From: an uncultured Clostridia bacterium
Lineage (GTDB): Bacteria; Bacillota; Clostridia; Oscillospirales; CAG-272
NCBI GenBank assembly: GCA_946407735.1
Contig: CAMJPL010000007.1
Span: 1-64,000 of the forward strand
DNA: 64,000 bases
Reading direction: 5' to 3'
Positions 43,070 through 50,786 of the stretch are shown in pieces. The notes under the pieces were generated by a model. It made no database searches and had not been told where the DNA came from. It saw only the letters and a program-made list of their open reading frames with translations. Within the stretch, counting starts at the first letter, position 1; every line of letters begins with the position of its first letter. The position numbers were made by a program, and so were the translations under genes.

Positions 43070-43152
43070 CCGGTAGTAAAAGTCTTTGGGAAAAGGGTGG
43101 GGTTCGGGGAGGGGAAAACCCTTTCTTCAGAAAGGGTTTTCCCCTCCCCGAC
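43070..43152 (+). repeat. Hairpin repeat element, copy 2, in the typA leader
   Basis: A perfect inverted repeat with 22-bp arms and a two-base centre spans 43105-43150 (left arm CGGGGAGGGGAAAACCCTTT...). The left flank GTAAAAGTCTTTGGGAAAAGG is shared with the inverted element at 5562-5662. It should block or attenuate read-through to typA unless unfolded. Confidence 0.8.
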
Positions 43153-43184
43153 ATAAAAATCTCGACAAAAAGGGTTGATACGCT

Positions 43185-45020
43185 TTGATACGCAATGATC
43201 TCAGGAATATAGCCATAATCGCGCACGTTGACCACGGAAAGACGACGCTGCTCGATCAGATGCTCAAGCAGGCGCACGTTTTCCGCGACAATCAGCAGGT
43301 CGCTGTAAGGGTAATGGACTCCGGCGACCTCGAGCGCGAGAGAGGTATAACGATACTCGCGAAGAACACGTCCCTCACGTACAACGGCGTCAAGATAAAC
43401 GTAGTCGACACCCCCGGCCACGCCGATTTCGGCGGAGAGGTCGAGCGCTCGATGAAGATGGTCGACGGCGTGCTGCTGCTCGTAGACGCTGCCGAGGGAC
43501 CGATGCCGCAGACCCGCTTCGTGCTTGAAAAGGCGCTGGCTCTCAACCATAAGGTCATCATCGTGATAAACAAGATCGACAAGCCGGACGCCCGCCTCGG
43601 CGAGGTCGAGGACGAGGTGCTCGAACTTCTCATGGACCTTGACGCGACCGACGAGCAGCTCGACTCGCCAATCGTCTACTGCTCCGGCAGAGCCGGAACG
43701 GCCTCCATGTCGCCCGACACCCCCGGCACCGATCTCACGCCGCTCTTCGACACCATCCTCAGCCATATCGACCCGCCCGAGGGCGACGAGAACGGGAATC
43801 TCCAGCTGCTCGTCTCGTCTATCGACTATAACGACTATGTCGGCAGGATCGGCATAGGCCGCGTCGACAGAGGCGTCGTCAGGGTGAACGAGGACACCGT
43901 CATACGCAACTATCACGACGAGTCAACCAACTATCACTCGAAGATCGTCACGATATATCAGTTCGACGGCCTCAACCGCGTCCCGGTCGAGACCGCCACA
44001 GTCGGCGATATCGTCTGCTTCTCCGGCGTCGAGAACATAACCATCGGCGATACCGTAACGTCGCCGCTCGATCCCACGCCGCTCCCGTTCATAAAGATCG
44101 GCGAGCCCACCATCGAGATGACGTTCAGCGTCAACAACAGCCCGTTCGCCGGCAAGGAGGGCAAGTTCGTCACCTCCCGCCAGCTCAGGGCGAGACTTTA
44201 TAAAGAGCTCCTGCGCGACGTGTCGCTCCGCGTCCGCGACGGCCAGACCACCGACGAGTTCCTCGTCGCCGGGCGCGGCGAGATGCACCTTTCGATCCTC
44301 ATCGAGACGATGCGCCGCGAGGGCTACGAGATGTCGGTTTCGGCTCCCCGTGTGCTGTACGAGGAGGTCGACGGCGTCAAGATGGAGCCGACGGAGAAGG
44401 TCATAATCGACGTGCCGGAGGCCGCGGTCGGCTCCGTCATGGAGAAGATGGGAGCCAGACACGCCGAGCTCATCACGATGGGCCTCAGGGGAAGCCGGAC
44501 AAGGATCGAGTACGTCATCCCGACCCGCTGCTTCTTCGGCTACCGCAGCGAGTTCATGACCGACACCAGAGGCGAGGGCATACTCAACTCGGTCTTCGAC
44601 GGCTATAAGCCGTTCAAGTCGGGCGTCAGCGCCATGCGCCTCACCGGCTCGCTCGTCGCAAGCGAGGACGGCGAGTCCACGTCGTACGGCTGCTTCAACG
44701 CGCAGGACCGCGGCCCGCTGTTCATCGGCTATCAGACGCCGGTCTACGAGGGCATGATCGTCGGCGAGAACCCGAAGCAGGGCGATATCGCCGTCAACGT
44801 CTGCAAGAAGAAGCACCTCACCGCCATTCGCTCCACCGGCGCCGACGAGGCTCTGATCCTCACGCCGCCGATAAAGATGAGCCTCGAGGAAGCCATCGAG
44901 TATATCGCCCCCGACGAGCTGATCGAGGTCACGCCGAAGAACATAAGGCTCAGAAAGAGCATCCTCAACACCGAGCTCAGGCTGAAGACCCAGGCAAGGA
45001 TGCAGAAGATGGAAGAATGA
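43185..45020 (+). CDS. typA: Translational GTPase TypA/BipA
   Basis: 611 aa. The TTG start gives MIRNDLRNIAIIAHVDHGKTT, the normal family beginning; an AGGG ribosome site lies about 11 bases upstream. GTPase motifs: G1 AHVDHGKTT (13-21), DTPGHADFGGEVER, NKIDKPDAR. Then the EF-G-like domains (GRIGIGRVDRGVV; VAGRGEMHLSILIETMRREGYEMSVSAPRV; FFGYRSEFMTDTRGEGI) and the TypA-specific C-terminal region (GPLFIGYQTPVYEGMIVGEN). It binds ribosomes and is involved in assembly and stress growth. Single gene with a strong promoter and terminator. Confidence 0.96.
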   Translation: MIRNDLRNIAIIAHVDHGKTTLLDQMLKQAHVFRDNQQVAVRVMDSGDLERERGITILAKNTSLTYNGVKINVVDTPGHADFGGEVERSMKMVDGVLLLVDAAEGPMPQTRFVLEKALALNHKVIIVINKIDKPDARLGEVEDEVLELLMDLDATDEQLDSPIVYCSGRAGTASMSPDTPGTDLTPLFDTILSHIDPPEGDENGNLQLLVSSIDYNDYVGRIGIGRVDRGVVRVNEDTVIRNYHDESTNYHSKIVTIYQFDGLNRVPVETATVGDIVCFSGVENITIGDTVTSPLDPTPLPFIKIGEPTIEMTFSVNNSPFAGKEGKFVTSRQLRARLYKELLRDVSLRVRDGQTTDEFLVAGRGEMHLSILIETMRREGYEMSVSAPRVLYEEVDGVKMEPTEKVIIDVPEAAVGSVMEKMGARHAELITMGLRGSRTRIEYVIPTRCFFGYRSEFMTDTRGEGILNSVFDGYKPFKSGVSAMRLTGSLVASEDGESTSYGCFNAQDRGPLFIGYQTPVYEGMIVGENPKQGDIAVNVCKKKHLTAIRSTGADEALILTPPIKMSLEEAIEYIAPDELIEVTPKNIRLRKSILNTELRLKTQARMQKMEE

Positions 45021-45028
45021 AAATGATA

Positions 45029-45064
45029 AACCCCTCCTTGACATAAAACCAAGGAGGGGTTATT
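45029..45064. terminator. Bidirectional terminator between typA and the secreted-protein gene
   Basis: Stem AACCCCTCCTT / AAGGAGGGGTT with an 11-nt loop and TATTAAT after it. It sits 8 bp after the typA stop. Confidence 0.88.
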
Positions 45065-45156
45065 AATCTATATTGTTATATTTACCAGTTTATACTAAAC
45101 TCGATAAGAGATAATACTCTAATAATATAAATATACAAAACTAGTATTTGCTATTC

Positions 45157-46917
45157 TTATTGTCCATTATTAATCAAAAATTGTCTAATTTGTTCGATAG
45201 TGTACCCATAATTAGTATATTGGTTTGTTGTTAAATATCCAACTAAATTTCCATTATTGTCAACAATCTTTGGCGGTTCTGTTGCATATTTATTGAACGC
45301 ACTTTCGTTAGAATATTTTCCTCCATATGTACCATATTCGTTCCATATACTCTCGGTAGAATACTTACTACCATATGTACCATATGAATTCCAGATGCTA
45401 TCTGAATCATATTTATTGGTTACAAGTTTTCCTAGATATACTTTTCCATCATATGAATAAAGATGTAACGGAAAATTAAAATTGTAGCCTCCTGTAGTAT
45501 CGTAAGATTCAGATGTTTTTTTCTCTTCTTCTTCTTCTTCTTCTTCTTCTTCTTCTGCATAGACCCAACCTACATAGTCATTTGATGTTCCATCTGAATG
45601 ATCTACAAAGAGTGTAAAATTTTCTCCGTTTGAAGGAAAGATTGTTATGGTATCACCATAGGCAAGAGATACATCAAATATATCATAGTTTAGGCCAATT
45701 TCGTCAACCAAACCAATATCATATCTACCAGGACCAATACCGTCAAGATTGGTGCTGTCGAAACTGAATTGAATTGTTGAGTTTGCTACGATTTTTGTAT
45801 TGTTTATTGGATTGCCCCATGTATCAAGTTCAGAAGAGCTTATGTAAATGCTATCAATGGCAATACCGGTTTGGTTACGAAAAAACAATTGTTTAGTAGC
45901 AGTGGTATTGTTGTTTTTGCTAGTTTCATTTGAAATATTAGATGTAGGTTCTATCATTCCGAAGAATTCGTCCACATAAGCGACATCCTCGGCCATCGCC
46001 ATGACGAAGAACATCTTTCCGTCGATTATGCGGAAGAGCGCCTTCGCCGGAGTACCTACAGACTCTGTCATGTCGATTATCCACCAGGTGTTATTGCCTA
46101 TCTGCTTGCTCGTGATCGCTTCTGTATCATCAGAATCGGCCGACATTATCGCCGCTGCCATGAGCGCCGCGGCTTCCTCACCGTCGAACAGCTCGAACAT
46201 CGGCGCAATATCCTCGTTCGGAATCACTGTGAAGGCGGTAACAGCGAAGGTGGTCTCCTCGTCGAACGTCATGAACATTTCGCCGACGTCAAGCCCGCTG
46301 TCCCCAAAGATAGAGGTGTCAGTCTTGGTTTCGCCCTTAATGGGGAAGCTGATCCCGGCCCACTTGTTTACATATACACCGTCGCTTATGGTGTAGCTCG
46401 GCTCAGTATCTGTCTTCTCCGGCTTCGGCTCGGGAGCCTTCACCGATCCCGACAGCGTCATGGTGAGGGTCCTCGCGTCGGGATCCCAGTAGTATTCGGA
46501 GGAATAAAGAGCGGCGAGAGCGTCGACATAGACTATCGTCCTGCCGCCGACGTTGTAGCTCTCGGTTACGTTTCCGTCGAGATAGGTCACGATGTCGGTC
46601 GAGTAGACCTCCATGGCGCGGGCGCCGACCTCGCCTTCGGTGCGGGTCACTTCGCCTCCGGCGACGGACGCTTCGGCGTCGCGGGCAACGCTCAGCGTTC
46701 TCGTGTCGCCGTCCCAGACAACCTTGAAGCCGTAGTCCTTGAGATCCTCGACTACGACGGCGGTGTTGCCCTTGATGTTGTACGACGTGATCTCCACGCC
46801 GCCTATATAGGTGCGTATGTCGGTGTACAGCACCCAGTCTATCACGTCGGCGAAGACGCTGACCGGAGCCAGCGCCAGCATCGCCGCCGCGAGGATTATC
46901 GCGGTGAGTTTTTTCAT
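45157..46917 (-). CDS. Chimeric secreted protein: stalk modules, poly-Glu, Tyr/Gly C-terminal repeats
   Basis: 586 aa from MKKLTAI at 46917 (AAGGAG five bases upstream). Signal peptide to about ADV at residue 22. Two stalk-like modules (YTDIRTYIGGVEITSYNIKG; YSTDIVTYLDGNVTESYNVGGRTIVYVD) match those of the gene at 33469. To about residue 320 the DNA is GC-rich like its surroundings. From there to the end (about 45157-45960) it is clearly AT-rich and encodes a new domain, an 11-residue Glu run, and three turns of a repeat (KYDSDSIWNSYGTYGSKYS, TESIWNEYGTYGGKYS, NESAFNKYATEPP) ending YTNYGYTIEQIRQFLINNGQ. The tail repeat is known from many bacteria with no assigned function. The whole gene looks like a fusion. 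Confidence 0.85.
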   Translation of the reverse strand: MKKLTAIILAAAMLALAPVSVFADVIDWVLYTDIRTYIGGVEITSYNIKGNTAVVVEDLKDYGFKVVWDGDTRTLSVARDAEASVAGGEVTRTEGEVGARAMEVYSTDIVTYLDGNVTESYNVGGRTIVYVDALAALYSSEYYWDPDARTLTMTLSGSVKAPEPKPEKTDTEPSYTISDGVYVNKWAGISFPIKGETKTDTSIFGDSGLDVGEMFMTFDEETTFAVTAFTVIPNEDIAPMFELFDGEEAAALMAAAIMSADSDDTEAITSKQIGNNTWWIIDMTESVGTPAKALFRIIDGKMFFVMAMAEDVAYVDEFFGMIEPTSNISNETSKNNNTTATKQLFFRNQTGIAIDSIYISSSELDTWGNPINNTKIVANSTIQFSFDSTNLDGIGPGRYDIGLVDEIGLNYDIFDVSLAYGDTITIFPSNGENFTLFVDHSDGTSNDYVGWVYAEEEEEEEEEEEKKTSESYDTTGGYNFNFPLHLYSYDGKVYLGKLVTNKYDSDSIWNSYGTYGSKYSTESIWNEYGTYGGKYSNESAFNKYATEPPKIVDNNGNLVGYLTTNQYTNYGYTIEQIRQFLINNGQ

Positions 46918-46957
46918 ATTATCTCCTTTTTGCATGCCGACACGGCGAAAATGCCTG

Positions 46958-47236
46958 TCAGCGGATAAATCTTATCTCCCCGAAGTGCTCTTTCCACGCT
47001 TCGATTATCTCATCGCTGTTGGCTTCGATGATCCTGATAAGTCTCAGAAGGAGTTTTTCGGGGATTTTTGACGCGTTGCCGCATATGACGGCGCTGCCGC
47101 CGCTCGTCAGCCATATTTTCGTGGCGTTCTGATAAGGTCGGCCTTCCGCTATATGAACGTGTACCGGCTCAAGCGGGTTTCCCTCATTCGACCAGAAATA
47201 TACCGAATACGGGCCGATCTTAAAAATTTGAGGCAT
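46958..47236 (-). CDS. DUF4160 protein
   Basis: 92 aa. FKIGPYSVYFWSNEGNPLEPVHVHIAEG with the HVHI motif is the DUF4160 signature. The family is usually found with a small DUF2442-like partner and is often discussed as a possible toxin-antitoxin type, but its function is not established. It starts inside the upstream gene (17-bp overlap). Confidence 0.8.
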   Translation of the reverse strand: MPQIFKIGPYSVYFWSNEGNPLEPVHVHIAEGRPYQNATKIWLTSGGSAVICGNASKIPEKLLLRLIRIIEANSDEIIEAWKEHFGEIRFIR

Positions 47237-47492
47237 CCAGAACTCCCCCCGATCTTGAAAACTCGAGGATGGCGGGGGCGTTTTTTCTGATCAGCTTCCT
47301 GAAAAAGCTCATCTGATCCTCGGTATAGCCGGTGATATCCGTCCATTCGAATCCGGGGAGCCAGCAGACCGCGCTTTTAAAGCCCAGATCGTCATCCGGC
47401 GTTTCGATGAAGACCTTGACTCTGCCGTCCTGCTTCATCTCGGAATGAGTTATCTCGGTGTCGTCTTTAAGTGTCAGATATGGATACATCAT
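47220..47492 (-). CDS. Small partner of the DUF4160 protein
   Basis: 90 aa, MMYPYLTLKDDTEITHSEM at the start, SAVCWLPGFEWTDITGYTEDQMSFFRKLIRKNAPAILEFSRSGG later. Its last codons overlap the DUF4160 start by 17 bp in another frame, so expression is tightly coupled. Similar MMYPY proteins next to DUF4160 occur in Clostridia as far as I recall. No DNA-binding motif is evident. Confidence 0.75.
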   Translation of the reverse strand: MMYPYLTLKDDTEITHSEMKQDGRVKVFIETPDDDLGFKSAVCWLPGFEWTDITGYTEDQMSFFRKLIRKNAPAILEFSRSGGVLDASNF

Positions 47493-47547
47493 TTTTTCAG
47501 CCGCGTCACGGCGGCGGGATACATCGCTTTCCCGGATGTACGCTTTC

Positions 47548-48861
47548 TCACTTCAGCATGAGCTCGATGACCGGGACGATCACGTGCGGCTTTACTACCG
47601 GGAGCTTGATGACGAGAAGATCGTCCGCCTGAGACGCGCCCTCGGAGAAATGATTGACCTTCTTCTCGTCGAAGAGAAGCTCGGAGCCGTCGTGCAGGAA
47701 CTGAGCGTAGTCGACCTTTCCGGCGAAGCCCGGGAGCTCGAGGTTGGCGAAGGGGTACTCGAACAGATGCAGGTAGAGGCGGCTGCCGTCGACAGACTGC
47801 GTCATCTTGACGCCGTTCGGAGCCTTGAATTCCGGCTCGGCCATCGTGCAGCCGTAGATCGAGCGGCTGTTGTACTTCATCCAGTCGGCGTAGACCTTGA
47901 GAGCCGCCTCGGCGCGGTAGTCGAGATAGCCGCGGGAGGTCGGTCCGACGTTCATCAGCAGGTTGCCGCCGAGAGAGACGGTGTTGATGAGCATCTGAAT
48001 GAGCATTTCGGGCGATTTCCACGTCTGCTCGTCGCGGTGATAGCCCCATGAGCCGGAGAAGGTCTGGCAGGCCTCCCATACTACCAGCTCGCCGGTCTCG
48101 GGATGGCGCACCCACTGCGTCGGCTGATACTGCTCGGGGGTCCAGAGATCCTGCTCGATGGTGGTGCGGTTGTCGATTATGATGTCGGGCTGGATGCTTC
48201 TCGCGGTGGCGATCAGCTTCTCAGCCTCCCATTCCTCGGCGCCCTTGCCGTGCTTGCGCAGGTCGGGATCGCTGTTGTCGGCCGGATAGCTGAAATCGAA
48301 CCAGAGGATGTCGATCTTGCCGTAATTGGTAAGAAGCTCGGTCACCTGATCGCGCATGTACTGGGCGTACTTCTTTATGTCGCGGCCCTTGTTCAGCTCC
48401 TCGGCGTCGGGATCGTTGCGGCGGGGATGCAGGCGGTCGATGGTGAAGTCCGGGTGATGCCAGTCGATAAGCGAATAGTAGAAGCCGATCCTCAGGCCCT
48501 CGGCGCGGAAGGCGTCGACGTACTCGCGGACGAGGTCGCGTCCGGCGGGAGTGTTGGTGCACTTGTAGTCGGTGTACTTGGTATCCCACATGCAGAAGCC
48601 CTCATGATGCTTCGTCGTGAGGACGACGTACTTCATGCCGGCGGCTTTCGCCTGACGGGCCCAGTCCTTCGGGTCGTAGAGGTCGGGGTCGAAATACTTG
48701 GCGTACTTGTTGTACTTTTCCTCCGGCGTGCTCTCGTTGTGCTTCAGCCATTCGTGGCGGGCGCCCATGGCGTAGGTGCCCCAGTGGATGAACATGCCGA
48801 AGCGGTCGTGAACGAACCAGGAGGTATCGCCGGGAGTTTTGCGCGTTACGTATGATGACAT
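47548..48861 (-). CDS. Alpha-L-fucosidase, glycoside hydrolase family 29
   Basis: 437 aa from the ATG at 48861, with AAGGAG upstream; longer readings would run through the promoter. WFVHDRFGMFIHWGTYAMGARHEW is the GH29 opening; GMKYVVLTTKHHEGFCMWDTKYTDY, GFYYSLIDWHH and KIDILWFDFSYP (nucleophile Asp near residue 190) follow. The C-terminal beta domain is present. No signal peptide, so cytoplasmic. Removes alpha-linked fucose from imported glycans. Divergent from SBP 5 with facing promoters about 35 bp apart, so the two may be co-regulated. Confidence 0.93.
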   Translation of the reverse strand: MSSYVTRKTPGDTSWFVHDRFGMFIHWGTYAMGARHEWLKHNESTPEEKYNKYAKYFDPDLYDPKDWARQAKAAGMKYVVLTTKHHEGFCMWDTKYTDYKCTNTPAGRDLVREYVDAFRAEGLRIGFYYSLIDWHHPDFTIDRLHPRRNDPDAEELNKGRDIKKYAQYMRDQVTELLTNYGKIDILWFDFSYPADNSDPDLRKHGKGAEEWEAEKLIATARSIQPDIIIDNRTTIEQDLWTPEQYQPTQWVRHPETGELVVWEACQTFSGSWGYHRDEQTWKSPEMLIQMLINTVSLGGNLLMNVGPTSRGYLDYRAEAALKVYADWMKYNSRSIYGCTMAEPEFKAPNGVKMTQSVDGSRLYLHLFEYPFANLELPGFAGKVDYAQFLHDGSELLFDEKKVNHFSEGASQADDLLVIKLPVVKPHVIVPVIELMLK

Positions 48862-48906
48862 GAGGGTATCTCCTTTCGGATAATCGGTTGTTTTGGCTCT
48901 GATGAA

Positions 48907-48935
48907 ATTATACCATATAATTCCCGCGATGTCAA
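48907..48935 (-). promoter_or_regulatory. Promoter of the alpha-L-fucosidase gene
   Basis: Minus strand TTGACA (48930-48935), 17 nt, TGG-TATAAT (48907-48912). Confidence 0.9.
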
Positions 48936-48970
48936 CCGGAGTTTTGATAATTTCATTTCGTCCCGGGCGG

Positions 48971-48999
48971 TTGACAAATACCCGCCGGCATGGTATAAT
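48971..48999 (+). promoter_or_regulatory. Promoter of SBP 5
   Basis: TTGACA (48971-48976), 17 nt, TGG-TATAAT (48994-48999). SBP 5 starts at 49050 behind GGGAGG. Confidence 0.9.
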
Positions 49000-49049
49000 T
49001 GATTCATGATCAAATCGCCGTATATATAAAATCGGGAGGACATAATAAC

Positions 49050-50552
49050 ATGAAAACAATGGGGACAAGGCTGTTTTCGATCCTGATGGCGGCTCTGACG
49101 CTGCTTTCCGCCGCTCTCGCCGCGGGGTGCGGCAGCGGAGGCGATTCGCCCGCTCCGGCGGATACCGCCTTGGGCGAGACCACGGCCGCCGAGACTGCCG
49201 CCGATACGACCGAGCCGCCGGAATACATACCGCCCGCGCAGGGCCTCGGCGGCGCCGAGATCCGCTACGCCATGGTAAAGCAGCCGAGCCCGAACTGGAT
49301 AATCCGCACATACGTCGAGGGAGTGTCGGAGGAGCTGAACGGCGACCCGATAAACGACGCGATATTCAACCGAAACCGCTATGTCGAGGAAGCGCTCGAC
49401 TGCAAGATAGTGCCGGTGCTGTACGAGAACACCGACCCGATGCTCAAGGCGACGATGGCGGGCGACAGCTACTGCGAGTTCATGACCGTCGCCGGAACCG
49501 GCATGCCGGGACTGCTGAACAAGCATATACTGATCGATCTCAAGACGATAGACACCCTCGATCTCTCCGCCTCGTGGTGGGATCATAACTCGGTGAAGCA
49601 GCTATCGATAGCGAACAGGCTCTTCGCGGCGGTCGGCAACATCAGCTCGTTCGCCTTCGTCGGCTCGTACGCCGTCTTCGCGAACAAGGGGATAATCGAA
49701 AGCTACGGGCTCGAGAACCCGTATGAGGCCGTCAGGGGAGGGAAGTGGACCTTCGACAAGATGGGCGAGATGGCGAAGGCCGTCGCGCACGATCTCAACG
49801 GCGACGGCCAGCCCGGCAAGGAGGACATGTTCGGCCTTTCCTCCGAGGCGCTCGGCATGGTCATGCTGAACGCCGCCGGATGCCGCTTCACTGAAAAGGA
49901 CGAAAACGACATCCCGCAGATAACGCTGGCAGATTACGACGTCACCGGCGCGCTCGAGAAGATAGTGCCTCTCTTCCGCGACAGGACCGTTGCGCTTTAC
50001 TCCGGCGATTACTCGGCCGGCTACAAGAACGTCTTCCGTCAGCTGATCGTCGAGAAATTCATTGCCGACGAGCTGCTGTTCATAAACAACTGGGTGCTCG
50101 TCGCCCTCGAGCTGCGCGACATGCAGTCGGACTTCGGCATCCTGCCGCCGCCGAAGGGAAGCGAGGAGCAGGAAAGCTACATCGACTACGGCTCCGAGAC
50201 GTGGGTGAACTACGCCGTCGTGCCGATAACCGTCGCCGACACCGCTCCGGTCGGGCTCGCGATGGACGCCCTCGGTTACTACGGCAAGACCGAGATATAC
50301 AAGGCGGTCATCGAGACCACCATCACCGACAAGGCGCTCCGCGACACCGATACCGAGGAGATGCTCGACATCATATACAATAACCGCCGCTACGAGCTCG
50401 CCGGGATATTCAACTGGGGCGACATAAACGGCATGGCGAGCGGCTTCATCGGCGACAACAAGACCGATTTCGCCTCGAAATGGGCGAAGACCGAGAGCAA
50501 GGTGCAGAAGGCGCTGCAGAAGACCATCGACGAGATAACGGCCGAAGGCTGA
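49050..50552 (+). CDS. Extracellular solute-binding lipoprotein (SBP 5)
   Basis: 500 aa from ATG 49050 (GGGAGG upstream). Signal with lipobox LAAGC, Cys27, then a Thr/Ala/Glu linker to about residue 60. Shared motifs: GDPINDAIFNRNRYVEEALDCKI, SWWDHNSVKQLSIA, LNGDGQPGKEDMFGLS, FGILPPPKGSEEQESY and LRDTDTEEMLDIIYNNRRYELAGIFNWGD. Divergent from the alpha-L-fucosidase, so a fucosylated glycan is a reasonable but unproven ligand. Confidence 0.92.
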   Translation: MKTMGTRLFSILMAALTLLSAALAAGCGSGGDSPAPADTALGETTAAETAADTTEPPEYIPPAQGLGGAEIRYAMVKQPSPNWIIRTYVEGVSEELNGDPINDAIFNRNRYVEEALDCKIVPVLYENTDPMLKATMAGDSYCEFMTVAGTGMPGLLNKHILIDLKTIDTLDLSASWWDHNSVKQLSIANRLFAAVGNISSFAFVGSYAVFANKGIIESYGLENPYEAVRGGKWTFDKMGEMAKAVAHDLNGDGQPGKEDMFGLSSEALGMVMLNAAGCRFTEKDENDIPQITLADYDVTGALEKIVPLFRDRTVALYSGDYSAGYKNVFRQLIVEKFIADELLFINNWVLVALELRDMQSDFGILPPPKGSEEQESYIDYGSETWVNYAVVPITVADTAPVGLAMDALGYYGKTEIYKAVIETTITDKALRDTDTEEMLDIIYNNRRYELAGIFNWGDINGMASGFIGDNKTDFASKWAKTESKVQKALQKTIDEITAEG

Positions 50553-50641
50553 GAAAAGGCCGATTATATGTTGTTGTTGCACAGCCGTGTTAACGGACGC
50601 CTGTCGTTTTCCCCTTTGTCTTTCAGCGTATGGGCGTGGGT

Positions 50642-50667
50642 GTAGGGGCGAGCACCGCTCGCCCGCG
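50642..50667 (+). repeat. Solitary REP-like palindrome
   Basis: GTAGGGGCGAGCACCGCTCGCC: same layout as the cores at 2.8 and 27.4-27.7 kb, with a compensated G-A / T-C change in the arms (GGGCGAGC / GCTCGCCC). Confidence 0.8.
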
Positions 50668-50738
50668 GATGAATTTAATTTCGGGCTCTACCAGCATCCC
50701 CGCATCATCCGCTCCGACATCCCGACATAACAAAAATC

Positions 50739-50768
50739 TCCCGGGACGAACACATATCCGTCCCGGGA
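50739..50768 (-). terminator. Terminator of the MBOAT / lipoprotein operon
   Basis: Stem TCCCGGGACG / CGTCCCGGGA with a 10-nt loop; on the minus strand a T run (GATTTTTG) follows. Confidence 0.85.
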
Positions 50769-50786
50769 TCGTTTATTATATTCGTT

